DNA from: Calothrix anomala FACHB-343
Lineage (GTDB): Bacteria > Cyanobacteriota > Cyanobacteriia > Cyanobacteriales > Nostocaceae
Direction: 5' to 3'
Assembly: GCF_014696435.1 (NCBI RefSeq)
Contig: NZ_JACJQG010000029.1
Span: 36,233 to 100,232, forward strand
DNA length: 64,000 bases
Below, in pieces: positions 26,163-36,198 of the stretch (position 1 is its first letter; every line of letters starts with the position of its first letter). Made by a program: the position numbers and the translations under genes. Under the pieces are notes generated by a model, which made no database searches, had not been told where the DNA came from, and worked only from the letters and a program-made list of their open reading frames with translations.

Positions 26163-29100
26163 ATGGTGCACTACAAATTAATTAAGATTTTGGTAAGTGG
26201 TGGAGCGATCGCCTGTACCCTAAGTTTAACCCCTGGTGTATGGGCGCAGATTATCCCTGACAATAGTTTGGGTAAAGAAAGCTCAGTAGTAACCCCGAAT
26301 GTACAACAATCAAGCGGTAATATAGAACGCATTGATGGTGGTGCAATTCGGGGTAGTAATTTATTTCACAGCTTCCAAGACTTTAACGTCGGTAATCAGC
26401 AACGAGTTTATTTTGCTAATCCGTCAGGGATTGAGAATATTCTCGGACGAGTTACGGGAAATCAAGCCTCAAATATTTTCGGAACTCTGGGCGTATTAGG
26501 CGGTGCTAATTTATACTTAATTAATCCTAACGGCATTGTTTTTGGTAAAGATGCGCGTTTAGATATATCTGGTTCTTTTTTCGCCAGTACCAGCAAAAGT
26601 TTCTTGTTTCCCAATGGGGAAAGATTCGGTACGCAAAACCCAAAAGCACCTTCCCTACTCACCATCAACCAGCCTTTAGGGTTAGATAGTTGGTTACCAC
26701 CCGAAAGTGCGTTCGCCGAAGGCGTTGGCAAAGCCATCGCTAATTCTGGTAACTTATCTGTAGGGCAAGATTTAACTTTAGTGGGTAAAAATCTCGACTT
26801 ACAAGGACAGTTACAAGCAGGAAATAATTTAACCTTACAAGCTACCGATACATTAAAAATTAGAGATAGCGTCAATCAGCCTTTTATCGCCTCATCTGGG
26901 CAGAAATTAGTCGCCCAAGCCAATAAAATAGACATTTTCGCTTTAAATCATCCTCATAGTGGCTTTTTCGCAGGTAATAATATGCTGTTGCGTTCCGCCA
27001 ATGCTATTGGGGGAAATGCACAATTTTTCACTGGTGGGAATTTTCGCCTCGAACAAATGAATGGAAATGGCGGAGATTTAGCCAGTACTGACGATCCGAT
27101 TATTCGCGCTAGTGGCGATGTTAGTTTTAATAGTTATACAGGGGCTTCTCTGCACATTTTTGCAGGAGGTAGTGTCACAATTGATAGTTTAAATATTACT
27201 AGTCCCGATACGACAAATTTTATTAATGAAACAGTTACCTTAGCTGATGGTGTCACCCAAGTCTCAATTAATGGTAGTCTCAAACCAACTGTTGATATTA
27301 GAGGCGGAACAACTGCCTTTAACTCTATAGGAATTACTGGAGATACTGCCGCTTTTTCTCCTATCCCCATCCTAAATAGTAACGCTAGTAATGCCAATAT
27401 TACTATTAATCAAATTACTAATCAGGCAGGATTAATATATTTAACCAACCAGTATCAGCCGAATCCTAATTTATCCGGTGATATTAATATTAAATCCCTA
27501 GCTCAGACATTTACAGATGGTAGTGGCGGTGATATTGTCATTGATTCCAAAGGAAAAATTATTACACCGCTCATCCTTGGTGCTTCTGCATTCGATGATG
27601 GTAATACTGTGTTTAATAACCCTGGTGGCAATATTACTTTATTAGCGCAAAGTGATATTTTTATGCCTGCGGGAACGCAAATTTTTTCCTACGGTTCTGT
27701 AGGCGGAAATATTACCTTAAAAAGTCAAGCCGCGATTATTCAAGAAGCAGCACCTCGCGCAAGTTCCTTTATTGAAACGGCTGCTTTTGGTGCTGGTAAA
27801 GGTGGCGATGTTACACTCAACGCCCCCTTAATTTCTTTGAGTAACTTTGTGCAAAGTAATTTGCGTCGAAGTGCCACAGGTACTGGCGGTAACATAATAG
27901 TTACTGCTAAATCCTTAGAAGCAAATCAAGCAAATTTATCTACCGTTACTCGTGCGGGAAATGCTGGTAATGTCATTGTTCATGCTGAGACAATTTCTTT
28001 AAACAACTCTGTTATCGCTACTCAAACCAGAAGTACAGTTGGCGGAAATGCTGGGGATGTAGAAATTAACAGTAAAACCTTTGTCGCTACTAATGGAGGC
28101 CAAGTATTCTCGCAAACTAGAGATTTAGGCAATGCAGGTAATATTACGGTAAATGTAGAAGATGCGATCGCTCTTACCGGCACTTTAGATGGAGTTTTTA
28201 GTGGTTTTAGTAGCGTTGTCAGGGATATTGGTCAAGGTAATGGTGGCATTATTAAAATTAAAACTGGCTCCCTATCTTTGCAAGAAGGAGCGCAAATTAG
28301 AGCTAGCACTGAAGGAATTGGTAATGCAGGCAAAATCGAGATAGAATCTGCTAAATCCATTGTGGTTGATGGTGCAGTTTTATTTTCACCCCCCGGTTTT
28401 CCCGAACCAGTGGTACTTCCTAGCGCGATTCTCAGCGAAGTTTTACCCGGTTCCCGAGGTAATGCTAACAATATTGCCATTAAAACTGGTCAACTGACAG
28501 TGAAAAATGGCGCTTTTATTAGTTCTAGTACTAATTCTGTCGGTAATGCAGGTAATATTTTGATTAATGCCAGTGAATCAGTAAGTTTTGATGGCGATCC
28601 TGGAGAACTTTTTGACCCTAGCGGCGCTTTTGTCGGTATATTAGAAGGTGCAACGGGAGAAGCCGGTAAGCTGGAAATTATTACACCATCTTTATCTGTT
28701 ACCAATGGCGCACAGTTAGAAGCCTTAACCGCCAGTGCGGGAAAAGCAGGCGATATCACAATCATCGCCAAAGATAAAGTTTTACTCTCAGGTGCAAATA
28801 CAGGTTTATTTTCTAACACTACTCGGGGTTCTACTGGCGACGGCGGTAACATCTTCATCGATCCCGAACTGGTAGAAATCAAAGATGGTGCAGCCATTTC
28901 TGTTAATAGCCAAGGTACGGGAATTGGTGGCGATATTGAAATTCAAGCCAATAAATTAATTCTCGACAATCAAGCGCTGATTTCTGCAAAGACAGCCAGT
29001 ACCAATGGCGGGAATATTCGTTTAAGATTACCAGATTTATTATTATTACGCCGTGAAAGCGAGATTTCCACCACTGCGGGAAATGCTGGCGCAGGTGGTG

Positions 29101-29711
29101 ACGGCGGTAACATTATTATCGACACCAATTTTATCGTCACTGTCCCCACAGAAAACAGCGATATTACAGCTAACGCTTTTTTTGGTCGTGGTGGTAATGT
29201 CAAGATTACAGCTAATAGCCTATTTGGGACTGGGTTTCAACAGCAGCCTACTTCTAGAAGTGATATTACAGCCAGTTCAGTTTTCGGTGTTTCGGGAACT
29301 GTATCGATTAACAATCCAGAAATCGATCCGAGTTCAGGGTTGGTAGCGTTAGCAGATAAACTCACCGATCCAAGCGATCGCATAGTTGCTAGTTGTAGCG
29401 CAACTGAGAATAATTCCTTTATCATCACCGGCACAGGTGGTTTACCCGCAGATCCAGCAACAACCGCTCGCGGACTCACTTTTTTGTCCGATATGCGAGA
29501 TTTTACCACTACAGAGAGCCGCAATCAAGCAACTTATACTTTGCCGCAGATTAGACAATTAATTGTTGCTGCTAACAGTTGGAAAATTAATTCCCAAGGA
29601 GAAGTAGAATTAGTGGCATCTTTACCTCAAGAAAGCTTTAATAAATCTCCTGACTGTAGTAATCTATCAAAATTACAAAACCAGCCAAACAGCTTAACGA
29701 ATCCCCATTAA
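26163..29711 (+). CDS. TpsA-like filamentous haemagglutinin (two-partner secretion exoprotein)
   Basis: A 1182-residue exoprotein. A signal peptide (cleavage probably after VWA at residue 28) leads into a TPS/haemagglutination domain with QRVYFANPSGIENILGRVTG and the NPNG motif LYLINPNGIVFG near residue 120. The rest is a beta-helix of degenerate repeats rich in GNAGNI and GGNI (about 280-1080). The tail carries two Cys (VASCSATENNSF and SPDCSNL), conserved in cyanobacterial members from memory. In known systems a TpsB pore exports it and recognises the TPS domain; none is encoded here. The next gene encodes a TPR-CHAT protein. Expected location: cell surface or released. Confidence 0.9.
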   Translation: MVHYKLIKILVSGGAIACTLSLTPGVWAQIIPDNSLGKESSVVTPNVQQSSGNIERIDGGAIRGSNLFHSFQDFNVGNQQRVYFANPSGIENILGRVTGNQASNIFGTLGVLGGANLYLINPNGIVFGKDARLDISGSFFASTSKSFLFPNGERFGTQNPKAPSLLTINQPLGLDSWLPPESAFAEGVGKAIANSGNLSVGQDLTLVGKNLDLQGQLQAGNNLTLQATDTLKIRDSVNQPFIASSGQKLVAQANKIDIFALNHPHSGFFAGNNMLLRSANAIGGNAQFFTGGNFRLEQMNGNGGDLASTDDPIIRASGDVSFNSYTGASLHIFAGGSVTIDSLNITSPDTTNFINETVTLADGVTQVSINGSLKPTVDIRGGTTAFNSIGITGDTAAFSPIPILNSNASNANITINQITNQAGLIYLTNQYQPNPNLSGDINIKSLAQTFTDGSGGDIVIDSKGKIITPLILGASAFDDGNTVFNNPGGNITLLAQSDIFMPAGTQIFSYGSVGGNITLKSQAAIIQEAAPRASSFIETAAFGAGKGGDVTLNAPLISLSNFVQSNLRRSATGTGGNIIVTAKSLEANQANLSTVTRAGNAGNVIVHAETISLNNSVIATQTRSTVGGNAGDVEINSKTFVATNGGQVFSQTRDLGNAGNITVNVEDAIALTGTLDGVFSGFSSVVRDIGQGNGGIIKIKTGSLSLQEGAQIRASTEGIGNAGKIEIESAKSIVVDGAVLFSPPGFPEPVVLPSAILSEVLPGSRGNANNIAIKTGQLTVKNGAFISSSTNSVGNAGNILINASESVSFDGDPGELFDPSGAFVGILEGATGEAGKLEIITPSLSVTNGAQLEALTASAGKAGDITIIAKDKVLLSGANTGLFSNTTRGSTGDGGNIFIDPELVEIKDGAAISVNSQGTGIGGDIEIQANKLILDNQALISAKTASTNGGNIRLRLPDLLLLRRESEISTTAGNAGAGGDGGNIIIDTNFIVTVPTENSDITANAFFGRGGNVKITANSLFGTGFQQQPTSRSDITASSVFGVSGTVSINNPEIDPSSGLVALADKLTDPSDRIVASCSATENNSFIITGTGGLPADPATTARGLTFLSDMRDFTTTESRNQATYTLPQIRQLIVAANSWKINSQGEVELVASLPQESFNKSPDCSNLSKLQNQPNSLTNPH

Positions 29712-29800
29712 TGACTAGATATGCTCAAAATTGCCCAACATGAAATATTTTGGCTTCAACCTGAGTTCAGCGCTTTGTGTATTTATTTAAATTAATTAAA

Positions 29801-32428
29801 ATGAATAATCAAACAATTCTCAAAATAGCCAAAATCTTATTTTTAAAATTTTCTTCAACAAGGAAGATTCGGCAGAGAGCGTATATTTTTTTAGTTAGCT
29901 TAATCTTGACTATATTATTCATCAATAAAAATATTTATGCTGTTGCTAATTCTTCTACATTGCCAAATTCATTAACCCTAAGTCAACAACTATCTAATAA
30001 TTCCGATCTATTGGCAGAGGGTAAGAATTACTATCAAAATGGACAATATCAAGCAGCAGCTAAAACATGGGAAAATGCCCTTAATTTTTACCAAGATAGG
30101 CAAGAAATAGTTAAGCAAATTCAAGTACTAAATTACCTAGCATTAACATATCAAAAATTAGGCAATATCCCCCAAGGCGACAAAATAATTAACAAAAGTA
30201 TTAATTTAATCAAGCAAATTAAAACAAGAGATACCCAAACTAGTTTACTGTTAGCTCAAGCATTAAATACCCAAGGTTCCCTGCAAATAATCCAAGGTGA
30301 AACAGAAACTGCTATAGATACCTGGAAGCAAGCCGCAGTAATTTACGAGCGTGCGGGAGATAAAATAGGTAAACTCATCAGTCAAATTAATCAAGCCCAA
30401 GGTTTGCAAATCTTAGGACAATATCGACGGTCAAAAACCTTGTTAGAAGGACTGGTAACAGAACTTCAAAATCAACCAGATAGCTTGCTAAAAGCCCAAG
30501 GATTGAGAAGTTTAGGGATAGCGCTACAAACTACAGGCGACTTTCAGCAATCTCAAACAGTACTAGAGAAAAGTTTCGTAATTAGTCAAAAATTGAACTC
30601 TCCTGCTGATGTCAGTGCAGTTATTTTAAGTTTAGGTAATGTTGCCAAAGATTTAAATAATTATGATGTGGCTTTGAGCAACTATCAAGCAGCAATTAAT
30701 TTATCTCCAGAACCACAAATTAAATTAGAAGCTCAATTAAATCAATTAAGCTTGTTAGTTAAATTACAAAAATGGGAAGCGACACCAGCGCTAATTCCAG
30801 CAATTGAAACTAACCTCGCCTTACTTTCTCCTAGTCGTCCGGCTATTTATGCTCAAATAAACTTTGCAGAAAGTCTCATGCAAAAACAGATTAAGCAGAC
30901 AGACTCAAAGAAAAATTCTGCTAAAATCGCCCAATTGTTAGCAAAAACTAGCCAACAAGCTCAGGAAATTAAAGACCCCAGATCCCAGGTTTATTCTCTG
31001 CAACAACTAGGTAAACTTTACCAACAAAACGGTCAGTTAACAGAGGCGATAAAACTAACTAAACAAGCACAAATATTAGCGCAAGCAATGAATGCATCTG
31101 ATTTAGTGGCGCGGACTGCGGCACAATCAGGGAGAATTGCTAAAGAACAAGGAGATATAGAAAGTGCGATCGCAGCTTATGAAATCGCCTTTAATAACTT
31201 ACAATCTCTGCGCAGCGATTTAATTGCGATTAATCCCGATGTCCAGTTTGACTTTAAAGAAAGTATTGAACCAATCTATCGAGATTATGTGAGTTTGTTA
31301 TTACAACCAGGAGACAATCAAAAAAACCTCAAACAAGCGCGTCAGGTAATCGAAGCTCTACAATTAGCAGAATTAGATAATTATTTTAAAGATGCTTGTG
31401 TCGATACCTATCCTGTAGTTATCGATCAAATCGATGTCCAAGCTGCCGTGATTTACCCCATTATTTTAAGCGATCGCTTAGAAGTTATCCTTTCTCTCCC
31501 CAATCAACCCCTGCATCACTACAGCACCACAATCCCCAAAGCGCAAATAGAAGCTAACCTCAAACGCCTTTATTCTTATATGTCCCGTGGTTATATTCGG
31601 GAAGAAAGTTTTCGCCTCTCACAACGAATTTATAAATGGTTAATCGCACCGGCAGAGGAAAAACTCAACAACAGTAAAGTCACAACCTTAGTCTTTGTCC
31701 TAGATGGTTTATTGCGCAACATCCCCATGCCAGCGCTGCACGATGGTAAACAATATGTAGTAGAAAAATATAATGTAGCCCTGAGTCCGGGATTACAGTT
31801 ATTTCCCCAAGGACTAAAACGACAAAAATTAGGCGTGTTAGCTGCAGGATTAACCGAAGCACGCCAAGGATTTAGTTCTTTACCTGCTGTGACAGAAGAA
31901 ATTCAGGAAGTAAGGACGAAAATTAATGCCAAAGTCTTACTCAATCAAGAATTTACTCGCGATAGCTTGAAAAAGTACCTCGATGCGCAACCATTCCCCA
32001 TAGTTCACCTCGCGACTCACGGTCAATTTAGTTCCGATCCCAAGGATACCTTTTTGCTGACATGGAGCGATCGCATTTCTATTTTAGATTTCGATCGCTT
32101 ATTTCAATCCCGAAGGTTAGGACTTCAGCAACCAATCGAATTATTAGTTATGAGTGCTTGTCAGACCGCAGCCGGTGATAATCGCGCTACCTTAGGTTTA
32201 GCTGGGTTTGCTTTGCGTTCTGGAGCTAAAAGTACCATCGCTAGTTTATGGTCGGTAAATGACGAATCCACCGCCAACTTAATGAAAGAATTTTATCAGC
32301 AATTGAATAACCCGAACCTCACTAAAGCTGAAGCATTACGACAAGCGCAACTGAAAATCATGGCCGATCCTTTATACCAGCATCCCTATTTTTGGGCGGC
32401 GTTTGTGCTTGTCGGTAATTGGTTATAA
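29801..32428 (+). CDS. TPR protein with C-terminal CHAT (caspase-like) domain
   Basis: An 875-residue protein. A hydrophobic N-terminal segment near 20-45 could be a signal peptide or anchor. At least six TPR-like helical repeats span about 70-480 (for example GKNYYQNGQYQAAAKTWENA). The CHAT domain occupies about 560-875. The putative catalytic pair is intact: His740 in HLATHGQF and Cys787 in VMSACQTAAGD. CHAT domains are caspase/separase-like and some are proteases. ATG 29801 is chosen over a GTG eight codons earlier. It follows the TpsA gene after 89 bases. From memory such pairs recur in cyanobacteria, but their job is unknown; processing of the exoprotein is one possibility. Confidence 0.88.
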   Translation: MNNQTILKIAKILFLKFSSTRKIRQRAYIFLVSLILTILFINKNIYAVANSSTLPNSLTLSQQLSNNSDLLAEGKNYYQNGQYQAAAKTWENALNFYQDRQEIVKQIQVLNYLALTYQKLGNIPQGDKIINKSINLIKQIKTRDTQTSLLLAQALNTQGSLQIIQGETETAIDTWKQAAVIYERAGDKIGKLISQINQAQGLQILGQYRRSKTLLEGLVTELQNQPDSLLKAQGLRSLGIALQTTGDFQQSQTVLEKSFVISQKLNSPADVSAVILSLGNVAKDLNNYDVALSNYQAAINLSPEPQIKLEAQLNQLSLLVKLQKWEATPALIPAIETNLALLSPSRPAIYAQINFAESLMQKQIKQTDSKKNSAKIAQLLAKTSQQAQEIKDPRSQVYSLQQLGKLYQQNGQLTEAIKLTKQAQILAQAMNASDLVARTAAQSGRIAKEQGDIESAIAAYEIAFNNLQSLRSDLIAINPDVQFDFKESIEPIYRDYVSLLLQPGDNQKNLKQARQVIEALQLAELDNYFKDACVDTYPVVIDQIDVQAAVIYPIILSDRLEVILSLPNQPLHHYSTTIPKAQIEANLKRLYSYMSRGYIREESFRLSQRIYKWLIAPAEEKLNNSKVTTLVFVLDGLLRNIPMPALHDGKQYVVEKYNVALSPGLQLFPQGLKRQKLGVLAAGLTEARQGFSSLPAVTEEIQEVRTKINAKVLLNQEFTRDSLKKYLDAQPFPIVHLATHGQFSSDPKDTFLLTWSDRISILDFDRLFQSRRLGLQQPIELLVMSACQTAAGDNRATLGLAGFALRSGAKSTIASLWSVNDESTANLMKEFYQQLNNPNLTKAEALRQAQLKIMADPLYQHPYFWAAFVLVGNWL

Positions 32429-32872
32429 GCGAACTCAGGCTGAAAACCTTGCTGAGTCAAGATTGTAGCTAAAATATCCAGTGTTAATCTTGACTTTCTG
32501 AGTACTTGTACTTGATAAAGGAAGTATAAAAGATGATAAACTTATGTGAAGAAAGCATGAAGTTTTCAGGTTGGTATACCTAAAATAAAACTTAATATTG
32601 TGCAGGCTACCTGATACCAACGATTTTAGGCATGTCCTAAACAACTTAAGTTATTCAATTTCACGTGCAATTACGAATTGAAACTTCCTAGCTAGCTTTG
32701 TCTAGCTGCAAATAGGTTTGATTTTTCATCATCAATAAATTCAGGGGTATCTAATCAATCTTGGGGGCTGAGTTTTATTCTTCCCCCTTGAATAGGCTGG
32801 CGATCGCAAAATATCAAGCAAAATGTAAATTTTGTCTCGTCACTTCTGCTGTTCTATAGGGATTTGTTTTGT
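32429..32872. other. Non-coding gap before the glycosidase gene
   Basis: No gene or strong repeat is seen. An AGGGA at about 32858-32862 is a weak ribosome-binding site for the next gene. Confidence 0.5.
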
Positions 32873-34324
32873 ATGTTCCTGAATTTTTCATTTTTTCGTC
32901 GTTTCCTACCTTTGTGTCTCGGCAGTTTTCTGTTGATTATATTTAGCCAACCAGCTCTCAGTGAAGAGGTTGGTATCTCTGTAAATTGGAGTCAACAGCT
33001 AACTAATCCAATTACCTCAAAGCCTTTAGTGTCCACCCCTTTGCACTTCGGACTCAACTCTTATCAGGGAAATATCCCCGGAATAGCTAACGTAGGCGGT
33101 AATACCAACTATCGTAATGGTGTAAATGCCATGCGTCCTGGTTTAATCAGATACCATTACGCAGGGCAAATGAAAGACTCGACCACAGATAAGCGTGGCT
33201 GGGTAAAGAATCCAAACTCAGCAAACTTTTCTTGGGATGTAGAAAAAATAACTGCGGCGATGAATGGAGCCTATCCGCACAGCCCCGCAATTATGATGAA
33301 CCTTGTCAACTTTCCCGCTTACTTAACCGATAGTAGTGGGGCGCTGAAACCGTCTGAATACAAGCGATACGGACAGTTCTGTGCAGAGTTAGTCAGAATC
33401 TTAAATATCCAGCTGCAAAAAAAGATTAAATATTGGGAGGTCACCAACGAGCTAGATTCTAAACCCTACTACCGCAATAATATGGCAGAGGTAGGAAAGA
33501 TATTTGCGATCGCGGCGCGAGAAATGCGCAAAGTCGATCCCACAATCAAAATCGGCGGGCCAGCCTTCGCCCAATCTTATACCCCGGCGAGAATTGAGGC
33601 TTTTGTCTCAACAGCATTCCCCGAATTAGACTTTATTTCCTATCATACCTATTCCACCGGTTCTAAGACCAATAACACCACCGATATTTGGAACTCTGCA
33701 CAAAAGACTGTAGGTGCGGCGACAAACTACATGCGCAACAGCGTCAAGAAATTTACAGCCAAACCGATTGAATATTTCCATAACGAGTACAACATCAGTT
33801 GGTCTCCGCCAGATCAGCGCATGACTAACCATGTAAGTGCCATATTTGATGCGCTAGCAGCACGTTCTATTCTCTATGCAGGCGCAACCGGAGCGACTGC
33901 TTGGAATGAGGCTGATGGCTGGTATGGTAAACTTGGTGCTTCTCCCTCTTTCCCCAGACGCCCCGCATCCTGGGTGTTTGAGTATTTAAATCAAGGCTTT
34001 TACGGTAAAGTTCTAGAGTCAACAAGTACCAATAGTTCTGCTTTAGTACCTTTAGCAGTATTGGGCGAATCTGACGGTCAAAAGTCCTTATCCTTGATGT
34101 TAGTCAACAGATCCAGTGTGAATGTTTCCGCACGTTTAAAGATGATTGCACCCCAAAGTTGGGCGTTACCTGGAGCCTCTGGGCAAAAAATCCAACTGTA
34201 CAAAGTCAACCAAAATGGTAGCAGTTCCGTAGCTAGTTCAACTTTGCCATCCTCAATAATTCGCGGACAGGCTTTTACGGTTGAACCTAATAGTATTTTG
34301 TTCCTCACAGTCAAGCCTAATTAA
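32873..34324 (+). CDS. Exported clan GH-A glycoside hydrolase, GH39-like
   Basis: A 483-residue protein. A signal peptide (FRRFLPLCLGSFLLIIF, cut near QPALS) leads into a TIM-barrel glycosidase. The acid/base Glu is in YWEVTNELDSKPY (Glu193, preceded by the Asn typical of clan GH-A). The probable nucleophile is Glu305 in IEYFHNEYNISW. A beta-sandwich-like tail (LSLMLVNRSSVNVSARLKM) follows the barrel. GH39 enzymes cleave xylosides, iduronides or related links. An exported glycosidase beside two polysaccharide gene groups could trim or remodel the envelope or sheath glycan. ATG 32873 is chosen over a TTG three codons earlier. Confidence 0.8.
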   Translation: MFLNFSFFRRFLPLCLGSFLLIIFSQPALSEEVGISVNWSQQLTNPITSKPLVSTPLHFGLNSYQGNIPGIANVGGNTNYRNGVNAMRPGLIRYHYAGQMKDSTTDKRGWVKNPNSANFSWDVEKITAAMNGAYPHSPAIMMNLVNFPAYLTDSSGALKPSEYKRYGQFCAELVRILNIQLQKKIKYWEVTNELDSKPYYRNNMAEVGKIFAIAAREMRKVDPTIKIGGPAFAQSYTPARIEAFVSTAFPELDFISYHTYSTGSKTNNTTDIWNSAQKTVGAATNYMRNSVKKFTAKPIEYFHNEYNISWSPPDQRMTNHVSAIFDALAARSILYAGATGATAWNEADGWYGKLGASPSFPRRPASWVFEYLNQGFYGKVLESTSTNSSALVPLAVLGESDGQKSLSLMLVNRSSVNVSARLKMIAPQSWALPGASGQKIQLYKVNQNGSSSVASSTLPSSIIRGQAFTVEPNSILFLTVKPN

Positions 34325-34338
34325 TTACCCTGGTAGGG

Positions 34339-34654
34339 GTGTCAACTTAACGCGCAACCCTGATTCCATCTAGCTCCCACGCTCTGCGTGGGAGCGATGA
34401 TCTGTGGGCTGCCGCCTCAATTTAGGGAACTCCAAAAAATAAATTATCCCAAATTGTAGGGGCGGGGTCACCCCCATACGTGTCAACTTAAGCTAAAAAC
34501 TTTTCTATATCTCGTTTCCAGCCTCCGGCTGGAAATGCGTATTGCGAGGCTCCGCCTCGTCTTCTGAATAAATTGAGGCGGCAGCCCACAGATCATTGCT
34601 CCCACGCAGAGCATGGGAGCCAGTTAGGATAAGGGTTTCGCGTTAAGTTGACAC
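34339..34654. mobile_element. Palindromic element with ~85-bp arms (GTGTCAACTTAACGCG ends)
   Basis: The arms 34339-34423 and 34570-34654 are inverted copies over about 85 bases with few mismatches. They include GTGTCAACTTAACGCG, CTCCCACGCTCTGCGTGGGA and TCTGTGGGCTGCCGCCTCAA. A third copy of GTGTCAACTTAA starts at 34480, so an inner element 34480-34654 can also be defined. No coding capacity. It interlocks with the MITE-like element at 34425-34730. Confidence 0.75.
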
Positions 34655-34730
34655 CAATGGGTCACCCCGCCCCTACGAGGTTGCGGGCTTGGTAAATTAA
34701 TGATTGGGATGTTTTTTATTTGGAAGTCCC
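34425..34730. mobile_element. MITE-like element, copy 2, interrupted (TIR GGGAACTCC...)
   Basis: TA lies on both sides (34423-34424 and 34731-34732). The ends GGGAACTCCAAAAAATAAAT and, reversed, GGGACTTCCAAATAAAAAAC match copy 1 at 780-956. Inner arms GTAGGGGCGGGGTCACC and GGGTCACCCCGCCCCTAC face each other across the block 34480-34654, which looks like a later insertion into its centre. Confidence 0.7.
34515..34562. repeat. Two short palindromes inside the nested element
   Basis: TTTCCAGCCTCCGGCTGGAAA is followed by GAGGCTCCGCCTC, each able to form a tight hairpin. Confidence 0.7.
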
Positions 34731-34767
34731 TAATGTAATTAGTAGAGACAAATGTTAATTAGCCAAT

Positions 34768-35877
34768 TTATTTACTAACTGCAAATTCCTCAGTTCTAAA
34801 GACATTAAACATACTATAGTTCTTGATTAATTCCGCATAAATATTTAACGTTTCCTCATTCACCCGCTTGACACTAAACCGTTCTACATTTTGTTTAGCT
34901 TGAGATTGCAACTTTTGTAATTGTTGCGAATCGCTGAGTAAATGTCCTAAAGCCTTGGCTAAAGTTTGACTATCTTTTGGCGGTACTAAAAGTCCGGCTT
35001 GTCCTTGATCCAAAGTTTCGGGAATTCCATCGACATCGCTAGCCACAATTGCACAACCTGCTTCTCTCGCCTCTGTCAGTACTAATCCAAAGGATTCGCA
35101 ATGGGAAGCCAGAACAAAGATATCGCTAGCAAGCATATAGCGTTGGGGATCTGGTTGAAAGCCTTCAAAATGAATACGCTCACTAAAAGCTGTACTTTGC
35201 ACTATCTCCTCAAACATAGCGCGATCGGGGCCATCCCCCACTAAATATAAATGTGCTTGGGGAAAGTCGGGAGCAATTTTCACAAAGGCTTCTATTAACT
35301 CCACAATGCCTTTACGAGCGTACATTCCTGCTACAGTTGTAATAGCTGGACGACATAAAGGCATTGGTTCATAATCTTTAATATTGCAATGACGCGGACT
35401 ATGTAATGTCCCGTTGGCAACTACTCGTAATTTACTCTGGGGTATACCACGTTTTACCATTGAATCGGCAACAGCATTACTTACAGCAATTACGCGATCG
35501 GCTAATCCCATCAATACAGCACTGCGCTGAAACTCATTGTGTACGGTAGAAACTAAACTATAGTCACCACTATTTCTCAGAACTCCGGCTAGCACAACCC
35601 CTGTCATCATGTGTGCATGGACAATATCTGGCTGAAATTCTTGGATAATTTCGCGATAACGCCAAGCAGCTTTGAGCATATTTAATGGTGTTCTCGACTG
35701 ATCGAGATGAAAATGTTGTATGCCATTTTCTGCAAATAACGCTTCGTATTCTCCCCCGGCTGATGCTACAGCTACAGAATGGCCATTGTGTGCCTGCAAA
35801 CAAGCTAAATCTACTGCTACATTTACAATTCCATTGCCAATTTTTTGTACGTGATTGGTGATATGTAGTATACGCAT
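34768..35877 (-). CDS. Family 4 glycosyltransferase
   Basis: A 369-residue GT-B enzyme on the minus strand. It starts MRILHITNHVQKIGNGIVNV and has HAHMMTGV at the acceptor side, VANGTLHSP and VAGMYARKGIVELIEAF in the donor domain, and the E-x7-E motif ESFGLVLTE near 280. It is the last of three minus-strand genes (beta-propeller, PIG-L, GT4) but is separated from the PIG-L gene by 319 bases, so it may have its own promoter. It probably serves a second polysaccharide separate from the HEP island. Confidence 0.88.
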   Translation of the reverse strand: MRILHITNHVQKIGNGIVNVAVDLACLQAHNGHSVAVASAGGEYEALFAENGIQHFHLDQSRTPLNMLKAAWRYREIIQEFQPDIVHAHMMTGVVLAGVLRNSGDYSLVSTVHNEFQRSAVLMGLADRVIAVSNAVADSMVKRGIPQSKLRVVANGTLHSPRHCNIKDYEPMPLCRPAITTVAGMYARKGIVELIEAFVKIAPDFPQAHLYLVGDGPDRAMFEEIVQSTAFSERIHFEGFQPDPQRYMLASDIFVLASHCESFGLVLTEAREAGCAIVASDVDGIPETLDQGQAGLLVPPKDSQTLAKALGHLLSDSQQLQKLQSQAKQNVERFSVKRVNEETLNIYAELIKNYSMFNVFRTEEFAVSK

Positions 35878-36196
35878 TTAAATTGTCTCCACAGAAATTT
35901 TTATAGAAAATTGATGATTCAGCACTGCAAAGTAGCTCAGATATTAAGAACTCGATAGTCCTCTGTACTGAGATTAATTCAATTGTCCTACCCAGTTGTA
36001 CAGGGTAGGCTGTATTGTCATTGAATCTTGATTACTAAGTAATCTAGCAACCCTATTTCAGTTGTGAAAAATATCGGTGTTGACTGTTGACTGTTAACCG
36101 TCAACAACCCTTCATGTCAGATTTCTCTATATCCTAACCATAAATAAACTTGAAGCCTGACAAATGATAATTGTACAGACGCGATTCATCGCGTCT
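35878..36196. other. Non-coding gap between the GT4 and PIG-L genes
   Basis: Contains CCTACCCAGTTGTACAGGGTAGG (a hairpin at 35988-36010), TTGACTG/TTAACCG heptamers (36079-36108) and the second ACAGACGCGATTCATCGCGTCT palindrome. No gene is seen. Confidence 0.6.
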
Positions 36197-36198
36197 CT
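36176..36198. repeat. Small palindrome ACAGACGCGATTCATCGCGTCT, copy 2
   Basis: Same as 19020-19042, again preceded by a TTGT and an ATGATAA-type unit. It overlaps the last codon region of the PIG-L gene. Confidence 0.75.

Noticed and set aside
26462-26875. Long minus-strand frame inside the TpsA-like gene (137 codons)
   Set aside because: It is a shadow of a repetitive beta-helix gene; the same occurs at 28490-28897 and in ftsH (56344-57141).
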